DNA of 64,000 nucleotides from Amycolatopsis acididurans (GTDB lineage: Bacteria > Actinomycetota > Actinomycetes > Mycobacteriales > Pseudonocardiaceae): the NCBI RefSeq assembly GCF_012328925.1, contig NZ_JAAXLS010000021.1, forward strand, positions 1 to 64,000, given 5' to 3'. The notes under the pieces are model-generated. The model made no database searches. It was not told the origin of the DNA and worked only from the letters and a program-made list of their open reading frames with translations. A program made the position numbers and the translations under genes. Positions 7,941 through 15,747 of this stretch are shown here, in pieces (position 1 is the first letter of the stretch; each line of letters begins with the position of its first letter).

Positions 7941-9920
7941 CTACGCCGGATTGCCGCTGTCCAAAAGCGAGTGTCGCGCAGGCCGACGGGCTTTCTCGGT
8001 GGGTGGCTGGGGTGTGCCGGGCAGTGCGCGGAGCCTGCCGGCGCGCACGCCGTTGCCGATGACGAAAACCTCGGCGAGTTCGTGGATGAGCACCACGCCG
8101 GCCAGTCCGAGGAGCCCGGCCGCGGCGAGCGGGACGAGGATCAGCACGATCGCCGCGGACAGGGCCATGTTCTGCAGCATGATCGCGCGTGCCCGGCGTG
8201 CGTGGTGCAGGGCCTGTGGCAGGTGACGCAGATCCGTGCCCATCAGCGCGACGTCCGCCGTTTCGAGCGCGACGTCGGTGCCCATGGCGCCCATCGCGAT
8301 GCCGACGTCCGCGGTGGCCAGCGCGGGTGCGTCGTTGACGCCGTCGCCGACCATGGCGACCTGGCCCCGATGCCGCCCGCGCAGCCGCTCCACCAGGGCG
8401 GCCTTGTCGGCGGGACGCAGTTCGGCGTGCACGGCGGTGATCCCGGCCTGTGCGGCCAGCGCGGCCGCCGTCCGTGCGTTGTCGCCGGTGAGCATCGCGA
8501 CGCGGAAACCGTTGTCGTGCAGGGCTTTGACGGTTTCGAACGCTTCGGGCCGCAGTTCGTCGCGGATGCCGATCGCGCCGAGCACGGTGCCGTCGTGTTC
8601 GATCACCGCGACCGTGGCGCCCGCTTCCTGCAGCCGCGCCACCTCGCCCGCCAGCGCGTTCCCCGGGGCGATCCAGCCCGGCTTGCCGAGCCTGGCCCGG
8701 CGGCCCTCGACGATGCCTTCCAGGCCGGCACCCGGCACAGTGGACACATCCCGGGCGGGCACGGGTTCGGGGGCGGCGCCGAGGATCGCGGCGGCGAGCG
8801 GGTGCTCGCTGCGGGCTTCGAGCGCGGCGGCGACCGCGAGTACCCGTTCGGCGGGGATGCCGTCGGCGGGCACGATGTCGGTGACCGCGGGCGCGTTGCG
8901 GGTCAGGGTGCCGGTCTTGTCGAGCGCGACGGTGCGCACCGCACCGAGGGTTTCCAGCGCGGCACCGCCCTTGACCAGCACGCCGAGCCTGCTCGCGGCG
9001 CCCACGGCGGCGATCACGGTCACCGGCACGGAGATCGCCAGCGCGCACGGGGAGGCCGCGACGAGCACCACGAGCGCCCGTTCGATCCAGGTCGCGGGGT
9101 CGCCGAACAGGGCGCCGAACCCGCCGATGAGCACCGCCAGCACCATGACGGCGGGCACCAGCGGCCGGGCGATCCGGTCGGCGACGCGTTGCCGTGTGCC
9201 CTTGCGCCGCTGGGCGTCCTCGACGATGCGCACGACCTTGGCCAGCGAGTTGCCTGCCACGGTCGCGGTGGCCTCGACGGTGAGCGCGCCGTTGCCGTTG
9301 ATCGAGCCCGCGAACACCGCCTCGCCCGGGCCGGTCTCCACCGGCATCGACTCGCCGGTGATGGCCGAGGTGTCCACACTGGACCGTCCTGCGGTGACGA
9401 CGCCGTCGCTGGCGATGCGCTCACCGGCCCGCACCAGCATCCGGTCGCCGATCCGCAGCTCCTGCGGGCTGATCGTCACCTCACGGCCGGCCCGCAGCAC
9501 ACACACCTGCTCGGGCACCAATGCCAGCAGGGCGCGCAGCCCGCGGCGGGTGCGGGAGAGGGAGAAGTCTTCGAGGGCCTCACTGATCGAGAACAGGAAC
9601 GCCAGTGCCGCCGCCTCGCCGAACTGCCCGAGCGCCAGCGCGCCGACGAGCGCGATGGTCATGAGGGTGCCCACCCCGATGCGGCCTCGCCGCAGCGCAC
9701 GCAGCGTGCCCGGCACGAACGTCCAGCCGCCGGCCCCGGCGGCCGCGACGTGCAGCACGGTTCCGGTGAGCCCCGTCCCCAGCCACTCGGCGGCGAAGCC
9801 CGCCGCGAGCAGGATCCCGGCGACCGCGGCGAACTGGATTTCCCGCACCTGCCACAGCCGCTGCGGTGCCTCGTCCTCGTCGTGGCCGTGTTCGTCGTGG
9901 CCGCAGCACGCATCACTCAT
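7941..9920 (-). CDS. P1B-type heavy-metal-transporting ATPase
   Basis: A 659-residue membrane ATPase that exports divalent heavy metals. The N terminus (residues 1-17) is Cys/His/Asp-rich (CCGHDEHGHDED) and likely binds metal. Further on are TGESMPV of the actuator domain, the membrane metal site SPCALAISVPV (near residue 290, SPC rather than CPC), DKTGTLT (about 333), SEHPLA, TGDN and GDGVNDAPAL (about 525). The C-terminal helix has HELAEVFVIGNG. SPC enzymes are often linked to Co/Ni/Zn, but specificity is not settled here. The ATG at 9920 has AAGGAGA upstream and overlaps the repressor stop by 4 bases. Confidence 0.92.
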   Translation of the reverse strand: MSDACCGHDEHGHDEDEAPQRLWQVREIQFAAVAGILLAAGFAAEWLGTGLTGTVLHVAAAGAGGWTFVPGTLRALRRGRIGVGTLMTIALVGALALGQFGEAAALAFLFSISEALEDFSLSRTRRGLRALLALVPEQVCVLRAGREVTISPQELRIGDRMLVRAGERIASDGVVTAGRSSVDTSAITGESMPVETGPGEAVFAGSINGNGALTVEATATVAGNSLAKVVRIVEDAQRRKGTRQRVADRIARPLVPAVMVLAVLIGGFGALFGDPATWIERALVVLVAASPCALAISVPVTVIAAVGAASRLGVLVKGGAALETLGAVRTVALDKTGTLTRNAPAVTDIVPADGIPAERVLAVAAALEARSEHPLAAAILGAAPEPVPARDVSTVPGAGLEGIVEGRRARLGKPGWIAPGNALAGEVARLQEAGATVAVIEHDGTVLGAIGIRDELRPEAFETVKALHDNGFRVAMLTGDNARTAAALAAQAGITAVHAELRPADKAALVERLRGRHRGQVAMVGDGVNDAPALATADVGIAMGAMGTDVALETADVALMGTDLRHLPQALHHARRARAIMLQNMALSAAIVLILVPLAAAGLLGLAGVVLIHELAEVFVIGNGVRAGRLRALPGTPQPPTEKARRPARHSLLDSGNPA

Positions 9921-10279
9921 ACCGGGTCTCCTTCCACGACCGTTTCGACCGCGGCTTGGAGAACCGCGTGCGCGGCCGGGTTGAGGCGATACATCACGAG
10001 CTTGCCGTCGCGACGCGAATCGACCAGCCCGGCCGCCCGCAACTGCCGCAGATGATGCGACACCAGCCCCTGCGAGGAGCCGACGATCCACGCCAGATCG
10101 CACACGCACAGCTCGTTCCCGACGTGCAGGGCGTGCGCGATGCGCAACCGCGTCGGGTCCGCGAGCGCGCGCAGCCGCTCGGCGCGCCGCGCGAGTTCCT
10201 GCGGCGGGGGCAGGGCGCCACGCAGGGCCTCGGCGTGGTCGAAGTCGATACACAGCAGATCGCACCGGTCGTCACTCAC
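9917..10279 (-). CDS. ArsR/SmtB-family metal-sensing repressor, CadC-like
   Basis: A 120-residue winged-helix repressor. The ELCVCDL motif at the start of the recognition region (about residues 56-62) is the CxC metal site known from CadC and related Cd/Pb/Zn sensors, and N-terminal Cys6/Cys10 could supply the remaining ligands. The helix SHHLRQLRAAGLV is the DNA-reading part. It is translationally coupled (ATGA) to the P1B ATPase it presumably controls. A palindrome at 10303-10320 just upstream is the likely operator. Confidence 0.9.
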   Translation of the reverse strand: MSDDRCDLLCIDFDHAEALRGALPPPQELARRAERLRALADPTRLRIAHALHVGNELCVCDLAWIVGSSQGLVSHHLRQLRAAGLVDSRRDGKLVMYRLNPAAHAVLQAAVETVVEGDPV

Positions 10280-10302
10280 GGCGTCAATCTAACCTCCGTT
10301 GA

Positions 10303-10320
10303 TATGTTCGGGCAAACATA
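10303..10320. promoter_or_regulatory. Probable operator of the metal-sensing repressor
   Basis: An inverted repeat, TATGTT-N6-AACATA, 24 bases upstream of the repressor start, in the AT-richer patch expected for its promoter. The size and AT-rich arms match ArsR/SmtB-family 12-2-12 type sites. Binding itself is inference. Confidence 0.6.
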
Positions 10321-10410
10321 AGACGCGACCTTTGGTCCTCACCACAAGGGTCTTCCGCATCTCGGGCGGGGTGCGGGCGCGGCGCAGGCTGTGCGCGAGG
10401 TGATGCCGCC

Positions 10411-11268
10411 ATGAGCGCAACAGTCGAACAACAGCCCCCCACCAAACCGAGATCCCACCGCTGGCGCTGGATCGCCGTGATCGCCGCGGTGGTGATCCTG
10501 GTCGGGGCCCTCGTGACCGCCGTGCTACTGCGGCCGAGCAAGAACAACCAGGGCGCACCGAGCCCGGCGCCGACGACGAGCGCGGCGCCACCGTCCTCGG
10601 CGGCACCCGCGTCACCGGCGCCCACCTCCGCGGCGCCTACGTCGCAGGCGCAACCCGTGCCGGGCTTCGCCTTCCAGCCGCTGTGGCCGTTCGCCGGGAC
10701 GACGGACGCCGCCGCCTGGCAGGACAGCTACCGCTCGGGCGGCCACCAGCCATGGCATCTGGACGCCGGGCTGACCGCGCAGTCGTTCACCCAGGGCTAT
10801 CTCGGCTACCAGGAGCTGGACCAGATCACGGCGACGACCGTGCAGGCGACCCAGGCGTGGATCGGCGTCGGCTACCGGACGCCGAACGGGCAGCAGGCGA
10901 CCGCGGCGGTGGTGCACCTGGCGAAGCTGGGCTCCGGCACCGACGCGCCGTGGGAGGTCGTGGGCACGGAAGACACGACGCTCACGCTGACTTCGCCTGC
11001 GTACGGCGCGAAAATCACCTCACCTGCCACCGTCGGCGGCCGCATCACCGGCGTCGACGAGAACATCCAGGTGCAGGCCCGCGAACTGCAACGTGGTCTC
11101 GTCGGGCAGAGCGCCGGAGTCCCCGCGGGCGGGCAGAACACGCCGTGGTCGGTGCCGGTGCGGTTCAGCGCCCCGGCGGGCAGCGTGCTGACGATCGCCG
11201 CCGCCACCGGCGGGCACGTCGCCGGCGTCGAGCGGTTCGCCATCACCGGGGTGACCGTGGGCGGCTGA
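10411..11268 (+). CDS. Membrane-anchored protein with Gmad2-like C-terminal domain
   Basis: A 285-residue protein of unknown role. A short basic N terminus precedes one membrane helix (about residues 22-42). A Pro/Ala/Ser/Thr-rich linker (about 50-80) suggests crossing of the cell wall, and a compact extracellular region follows. The last ~95 residues begin LTLTSPAYGAKITSPATVGG and resemble the immunoglobulin-like Gmad2 domain found in spore-germination and cell-wall proteins. That assignment is by eye. The start follows GCGAGG. Confidence 0.7.
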   Translation: MSATVEQQPPTKPRSHRWRWIAVIAAVVILVGALVTAVLLRPSKNNQGAPSPAPTTSAAPPSSAAPASPAPTSAAPTSQAQPVPGFAFQPLWPFAGTTDAAAWQDSYRSGGHQPWHLDAGLTAQSFTQGYLGYQELDQITATTVQATQAWIGVGYRTPNGQQATAAVVHLAKLGSGTDAPWEVVGTEDTTLTLTSPAYGAKITSPATVGGRITGVDENIQVQARELQRGLVGQSAGVPAGGQNTPWSVPVRFSAPAGSVLTIAAATGGHVAGVERFAITGVTVGG

Positions 11269-11310
11269 CCACGCCGATGCCGGGTGGCGGGTGCCGCCGA
11301 ACGACGTTTC

Positions 11311-11334
11311 CATCAAGCTGGATTGATGTATTCT
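11311..11334 (+). promoter_or_regulatory. Promoter with embedded ArsR-type operator
   Basis: A perfect inverted repeat, CATCAA-N6-TTGATG (11311-11328), is followed at once by TATTCT (11329-11334), a good -10 box seven bases before the GTG at 11341. A repressor bound here would cover the -35/-10 spacer. The ATCAA-N6-TTGAT core is like sites bound by actinobacterial ArsR proteins. Confidence 0.7.
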
Positions 11335-11340
11335 CGTTCG

Positions 11341-12090
11341 GTGGCACCCGCCGACGCGTCCACGCCGCCGCCGTTCGTGCGGCTGGCGAGTGACCCGCTG
11401 CGCTGGCGGCTGCTCCGCGAGCTGGCGGGCAGCGACCGGCGCGTCCGGGAGCTGGTCGAGGCGGTCGGGCAGCCGCAGAATCTCGTCTCCTACCACCTGG
11501 GGCGGCTGCGCGGTGCGGGATTGGTGACGGCGCGGCGCAGCAGTTTCGACGGGCGGGACACCTACTACCACCTCGATCTCGACCGGTGCGCGCACGCGCT
11601 GGCCGGTGCGGGGGCGGCGCTGCATCCCGGCCTCCGGCTCGAACCGGCCCCGCCGCCGCGGCCCGCGCGGTCGCGGGTGTTGTTCCTGTGCACCGGAAAC
11701 AGCGGCCGCTCGCCGATGGCCGAGGCGCTGTTGCGGCACCGGACGGACGATCGGGTCATGGTCGTGAGCGCGGGGACCCGGCCGAAACCGCTCAGCGCCC
11801 ACGCGGTGCGCGCGATGGCCGACTACGGCATCACCCTGAGCCACGAGCCCACACACGTGGACACCGTCCGGCGGCGGAGATTCCACGTCGTGATCAGCCT
11901 GTGCGACCGCGTGCGCGAGGCCTGTCCGGAGTTTCCCTCGCGCCCCAGCCTGATCCACTGGAGCATTCCTGATCCGGCGCACGAGGACGGCGGTGCCCTG
12001 CCGGCCTACCGGCGCGCCGCCGTCGAACTCGACAAGCGGATTCGCTACCTGCTGCCGAGCCTCGCCGAGGCTCCCGAGGAAACGAGGTGA
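11341..12090 (+). CDS. Fused ArsR-type regulator and arsenate reductase/LMW phosphatase
   Basis: A 249-residue two-domain protein. Residues ~1-90 are a winged-helix ArsR domain (LVSYHLGRLRGAGLV is the recognition helix). Residues ~110-245 are a low-molecular-weight phosphatase/ArsC domain with the P-loop LCTGNSGRSPMAEALL and a distal IPDP motif holding the general acid. It probably reduces arsenate, most likely through mycothiol, while also repressing its own promoter. GTG 11341 is chosen because the -10 box at 11329 would make the mRNA leaderless; an ATG at 11326 lies inside the operator. A VOC gene follows after 7 bases. Confidence 0.85.
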   Translation: MAPADASTPPPFVRLASDPLRWRLLRELAGSDRRVRELVEAVGQPQNLVSYHLGRLRGAGLVTARRSSFDGRDTYYHLDLDRCAHALAGAGAALHPGLRLEPAPPPRPARSRVLFLCTGNSGRSPMAEALLRHRTDDRVMVVSAGTRPKPLSAHAVRAMADYGITLSHEPTHVDTVRRRRFHVVISLCDRVREACPEFPSRPSLIHWSIPDPAHEDGGALPAYRRAAVELDKRIRYLLPSLAEAPEETR

Positions 12091-12097
12091 TTCCCCG

Positions 12098-12490
12098 ATG
12101 ACCGTTGACTTCGCGGACCTGGTCAGCGTGCGGTACCTGGTGGACGACGTCGGCGCCGCGGTCGACTTCTACACCCGCCACCTCGGGTTCGCCGTGCGCC
12201 TGGACGCGTCCCCGGCCTTCGCCGACGTGACGCGAGGGCATCTGCGGTTGCTGCTGTCCGGTCCGTCCAGTTCCGCGGGGCGCCCGATGCCCGATGGCGC
12301 CAAACCGGGGCCGGGCGGGTGGAACCGCATCCACCTGATCGTCGAGGACATCGCCGCCGAGGTGGAGCGCCTGCGCGCGGGCGGGGTGCGGTTCCGCAGC
12401 GACATCGTCACCGGCCCCGGCGGTCAGCAGATCGTGTTCGACGACCCGTCCGGGAATCCTGTCGAGTTGTTCCAGCCTGCCGCCGGGTGA
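12098..12490 (+). CDS. VOC (glyoxalase/bleomycin-resistance) family protein
   Basis: A 130-residue protein with two beta-alpha-beta-beta-beta modules. The first begins VRYLVDDVGAAVDFYTRHLG and the second WNRIHLIVEDIAAEVERLRAGG, ending FDDPSGNPVELFQ. The family comprises metal-dependent lyases, dioxygenases and sequestration proteins. Position 7 bases after the ArsR-ArsC fusion raises the thought of the organoarsenical lyase ArsI. However, the protein has no cysteine at all, so it lacks the ArsI thiol site. The function remains open. Confidence 0.82.
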   Translation: MTVDFADLVSVRYLVDDVGAAVDFYTRHLGFAVRLDASPAFADVTRGHLRLLLSGPSSSAGRPMPDGAKPGPGGWNRIHLIVEDIAAEVERLRAGGVRFRSDIVTGPGGQQIVFDDPSGNPVELFQPAAG

Positions 12491-12669
12491 CTCATCGCCG
12501 GATTCGTTCTTCGCACAGTGCGCTTGCCGCGCGGCCCGCGACCGCGACCCGGCCGACCGTCGCGCGCACCACGTCCGCCTCACCGAGGCAGGCGAAAAGC
12601 CGACCGATGACAAACGCCGGGCCGCCGGGTCGAAACCGGTGAGGTTCGCCGAGCGAGCGGGAGGACGAA

Positions 12670-13251
12670 ATGGCCACGGCGGTGCTCGATATGTCGATGT
12701 CCCTCGACGGCTACATCGCGGGCCCCAACGACGAGGTCGGCAATCCCGGCGGCGACGGCTTTGTGCGCCTGCACGAGTGGATGTGGAACCCGGACGGCAC
12801 GGGGTTCCGCACGGACGAGCCCGCGCTGCGCCTGATGAAGCAGGTCAGCGCCGCCGGGGCGATCGTCAGCGGGCGACGCACCGCGGAGCAGGCGGATCAC
12901 TGGGGCGGCGACCACCACGGCATGGGCGTCCCCATTTTCGTGCCCAGCCACCGGCCGCCCGGTCCGTCCGTCGCGGACTATCCGCTGGTGACCTATGTGG
13001 ACGGGATCGCGAGCGCGATCGCCCGGGCGAAGGCCGCCGCGCGGGACCGCCGCGTGCACGTGATCAGCGGGTACACGGCGCGGAGCGCGATCGAGGCCGG
13101 TGTGCTCGACGAGCTGTGGATCCACCACATTCCCGTGCTCTTCGGCAGCGGCAGGCGGCTGTTCGACGTGCTGCCCGCACGCGTGGAGCTGGAGATCGTC
13201 GAGGTCGTCGACGCGCCGGAGGCCACCCACATCCACTACCGGATCCGCTGA
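12670..13251 (+). CDS. Dihydrofolate reductase-like (RibD C-terminal) protein
   Basis: A 193-residue protein with the DHFR/RibD_C fold. Its start, VLDMSMSLDGYIAGPNDEVG, is typical of the stand-alone actinobacterial group, as are GRRTAEQADHWGGDHH in the middle and the VLDELWIHHIPVLFGSGRRLF block near the end. Such proteins are NAD(P)H-dependent reductases of unknown substrate rather than true folate enzymes. GGGAGGACGAA precedes the ATG. The 179-base gap before it holds no feature I can support. Confidence 0.85.
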   Translation: MATAVLDMSMSLDGYIAGPNDEVGNPGGDGFVRLHEWMWNPDGTGFRTDEPALRLMKQVSAAGAIVSGRRTAEQADHWGGDHHGMGVPIFVPSHRPPGPSVADYPLVTYVDGIASAIARAKAAARDRRVHVISGYTARSAIEAGVLDELWIHHIPVLFGSGRRLFDVLPARVELEIVEVVDAPEATHIHYRIR

Positions 13252-13301
13252 ACCGCCTCGCAGCGGTGCCTGGCGCACGGGACACGCTTCCAGCAGGGGT
13301 C

Positions 13302-13766
13302 TCAGGCGCAGACCACCACCGGGATCTCACGGTCGGTCCAGGACTGGTAGGTGTCGAAGTCCGGGTACAGCGCGGTCAGGCGGGGCCACAGCACCGCGCG
13401 CTCGCCCGGATCCGCCACCCGCGCGCGCAGCCGTCGCACTGTCCGTCCTATTCGGATCTCGACCTCGGCGTGCGCGAGAATGTTGTGGTACCAGGCGGGA
13501 TGGCTCGCCATCCCGCCCTGGGAGGCCACGAGCACCACCCGCTCTTCGTCGAGCAGGTACAGCAGCGGTGCCGTCCGTGGCTGCCCGCTCCTGCGTCCCC
13601 GCGTGGTGACCAGGCAGATCGGCACCCCGCGGGGGAACGCGCTGCCGATGCGCCAGCGGCTGCCGAGCAGTCCGCCGGTGACCCGGTACAACCGGGTGTG
13701 CGCCCGGGATATCGCCTTGATCAGTGTGCGGGTGAGCGGCGAGTTCAGCTTGGCCGGTGCGCTCAT
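13302..13766 (-). CDS. F420-dependent nitroreductase-family (Ddn-like) protein
   Basis: A 154-residue split-beta-barrel protein of the deazaflavin-dependent nitroreductase family. Features are LVTTRGRRSGQPRTAPLLYL, which forms part of the F420 phosphate site, GGMASHPAWYHNILAH and a C-terminal ALYPDFDTYQSWTDREIPV. These enzymes use F420H2 to reduce enones, quinones or nitro groups. It is the last gene of the six-gene CYP51 operon, with an ATGA overlap to the P450 before it, so a reduction in the same lipid pathway is plausible. Confidence 0.85.
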   Translation of the reverse strand: MSAPAKLNSPLTRTLIKAISRAHTRLYRVTGGLLGSRWRIGSAFPRGVPICLVTTRGRRSGQPRTAPLLYLLDEERVVLVASQGGMASHPAWYHNILAHAEVEIRIGRTVRRLRARVADPGERAVLWPRLTALYPDFDTYQSWTDREIPVVVCA

Positions 13767-14983
13767 CGCCGCGGCCCGGTGTGCAGGCGGACGGGCATCT
13801 CCTTGATGCCGTTGATGAAGTTCGACCGCAGCCGCCGCACGGGGCCGGCGAGTTCGATGTCGGCCAGGCGGTCCAGCAGCGTTTCGAAGATGACGCTCAG
13901 CTGGAGTTTCGCCAGATGGGCGCCGAGGCAGTAGTGCGGCCCGCCACCACCGAAGGACAGGTGCGGATTGGGGTCGCGGCCGATGTCGAACCGTTGCGGG
14001 TCCTCGAAAACGGCCTCGTCGCGGTTCGCCGACGGGTAGAACAGGATGATCTTGTCGCCTTCCTTGACCTCCTGGTCGCCGATGCGCGTGTCCCGCATCG
14101 CGGTGCGGCGGAACTCCAGCACGGGTGTGACCCAGCGCAGCACCTCGTCCACGGCCGTGGGCAGCAGGCTGCGGTCCGCGCGCAGCCGCTCCCACTGGTC
14201 CGGATGTTCGAGAAACGCCAGCATGCCGCCGGAGGTGGCGTTGCGGGTGGTCTCGTTGCCCGCGACGGCCAGCAGCACGAAGAACATGTCGAACTCCAGT
14301 TCTTCGAGCACATCGCCGTTTTCGTCCTGCTGGACGAGTTTCGTGACGATGTCGTCGCGCGGTTCGGCTCGGCGCCGCGCGCCGAGCTCGTTGGCGTAGG
14401 CGAAGATCTCCATCGCGGCCAGCTCGCCGTCCGAGCCTTCCTGCTGCAGCTCCGGATCGTCGAAGCCGATCATCCGGTTGGACCAGTCGTAGATCTTCTC
14501 CCGGTCCTCCCGCGGCGCGCCGAGCAGCTCCGCAATGACCGCGAGCGGCAGCTGTGCGGCCACGTCGTGCACGAAGTCGGCCTTCTCGCGGGACGCGAGC
14601 CCGTCGATGAGTTCGGTGCACACGCCGCGCACGTAGTCCTCCAGCTTCGCGACCATGCGTGGCGTGAAGCCGCGGTTGACCAGCCGCCGCTGCCGGGTGT
14701 GCCGCGGCGGGTCGAGGTTGACCAGCATGTTCTGCTGCTTGTGCACGACATCGTCCGGCATGTCGGCCAGCAGCGTGGTGCCCGCGAAGGACGAGAACGT
14801 CTCGACGTCACGGGACACCGCGACCACGTCGTCGTACCGCGTCACCGCCCAGAAGCCGCGGCCGGGTGCCTTCTCGGGTTGCCAGTACACCGGCGACTCA
14901 CGGCGCAGGTGGGAGAAGAACTCGTGCGGCACGCCCTGCTCGTACACGCCGGGATCGGACAGGTCCACGCTGAGCGAGGTCAT
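13763..14983 (-). CDS. Cytochrome P450, CYP125/CYP124/CYP142-like
   Basis: A 406-residue soluble P450. The I-helix oxygen site is AGNETTRNATSGG, the ExxR motif is in DEVLRW with the following arginine-rich beta, and the haem loop is FGGGGPHYCLGAHLAKLQ. The C-terminal LRSNFINGIKEMPV and the SANRDEAVFEDPQRFDIGRDPNPH stretch resemble the mycobacterial CYP124/125/142 clade, which hydroxylates the terminal methyl of steroid and branched isoprenoid tails. This supports a sterol-like substrate for the operon but does not prove it. Electrons could come from the ferredoxin two genes upstream. Confidence 0.9.
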   Translation of the reverse strand: MTSLSVDLSDPGVYEQGVPHEFFSHLRRESPVYWQPEKAPGRGFWAVTRYDDVVAVSRDVETFSSFAGTTLLADMPDDVVHKQQNMLVNLDPPRHTRQRRLVNRGFTPRMVAKLEDYVRGVCTELIDGLASREKADFVHDVAAQLPLAVIAELLGAPREDREKIYDWSNRMIGFDDPELQQEGSDGELAAMEIFAYANELGARRRAEPRDDIVTKLVQQDENGDVLEELEFDMFFVLLAVAGNETTRNATSGGMLAFLEHPDQWERLRADRSLLPTAVDEVLRWVTPVLEFRRTAMRDTRIGDQEVKEGDKIILFYPSANRDEAVFEDPQRFDIGRDPNPHLSFGGGGPHYCLGAHLAKLQLSVIFETLLDRLADIELAGPVRRLRSNFINGIKEMPVRLHTGPRR

Positions 14984-14997
14984 CGGCTCCCCTTCCG

Positions 14998-15543
14998 CTA
15001 CCAGATCTCGACCGGTGCTTCGCCGCGCCGGTAGTGCCCCGGCTGCTTGCGCGCGGCGCGTTCCATGCGTTCCTTCATGCCGTCCGACAGCACGTCGGCG
15101 GAGATCATCTCCATGAAAAGCGCGGCCGCGTTGCCCATGTCGAAGAAGTCACGCTGCCACGACCACTGCCAGTCGCCGCCGTAGCGGAACCAGCTGCCGC
15201 CGATCCCGGAGACCTCGTACGGCGAGCCATCGGGCCTGCGCGCGTCGGCGATCTGCTTCCAGAACCCGATCACCTCGCCCTCGCGGTCGTCGACGATCAC
15301 CTTCTGGTACGGATAGGTCCAGCCGTCCAGCCCGAACATCTCCTGCCCGAGCGCGAGATCGCGGATCTCGTCCCGGCCGACGGCCATGAAGTCCTCTTCG
15401 GGCCCGTTGCTCCAGCCGTAGGTGGCGTCCACTGTGTACATCCCGGCCAGCGGCTTCCAGTCGCCGATCTTCTCGCAGCGCTCGTTGGCCCCGAGCCAGC
15501 GCCGCACCATCTCGTCCAGTTCGTCTCGGGGAAAGGCGGGCAT
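14998..15543 (-). CDS. NTF2/SnoaL-like protein
   Basis: A 181-residue protein with the cone-shaped NTF2-like fold, judged from the helical start (DELDEMVRRWLGANERCEKIGDW) and the YTVDATYGWSNGPEEDFMAVG strand region. Members include ketosteroid isomerase-like and epoxide hydrolase-like enzymes. The typical Asp/Tyr acid-base residues cannot be assigned by eye. It lies between the ferredoxin and the second P450, 3 bases after the former, with GAGGAG before its ATG. An isomerase or hydrolase acting on the P450 products is a reasonable guess. Confidence 0.75.
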   Translation of the reverse strand: MPAFPRDELDEMVRRWLGANERCEKIGDWKPLAGMYTVDATYGWSNGPEEDFMAVGRDEIRDLALGQEMFGLDGWTYPYQKVIVDDREGEVIGFWKQIADARRPDGSPYEVSGIGGSWFRYGGDWQWSWQRDFFDMGNAAALFMEMISADVLSDGMKERMERAARKQPGHYRRGEAPVEIW

Positions 15544-15546
15544 GCT

Positions 15547-15747
15547 CTACTCCTCGGTGTCCACAATGGCCAGTGCCTGGGTCGGGCAGTTGCGTACCGC
15601 GCTGTCCACCTCGGCGCGCCGTGCGGCGGGCGGATGCTCGTCGAGCACGATGACCTTGCCGCGCTTGGGAACGTCGAACACGTCCGGCGCCTCCAGCCGG
15701 CACATGGCGTGCCCCTGGCATAGGTCCAGATCGACCTCGATCCTCAT
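15547..15747 (-). CDS. [3Fe-4S] ferredoxin
   Basis: A 66-residue ferredoxin with the pattern CQGHAMC (Cys-x5-Cys) near the N terminus and NCPTQAL near the C terminus, giving the three cluster cysteines of the P450-partner type. The ATG overlaps the CYP51 stop (ATGA), so both are made together. It is the counterpart of Rv0763c next to M. tuberculosis cyp51. Confidence 0.93.
   Translation of the reverse strand: MRIEVDLDLCQGHAMCRLEAPDVFDVPKRGKVIVLDEHPPAARRAEVDSAVRNCPTQALAIVDTEE

Noticed and set aside
7929..10055. A 708-codon plus-strand frame opposite the metal ATPase
   Set aside because: The ATPase on the other strand carries every P-type motif; the opposite product is low-complexity with no family features.
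12098..12490. ArsI-type carbon-arsenic lyase
   Set aside because: The VOC protein follows an arsenate reductase gene but contains no cysteine, which ArsI needs to bind trivalent arsenic.
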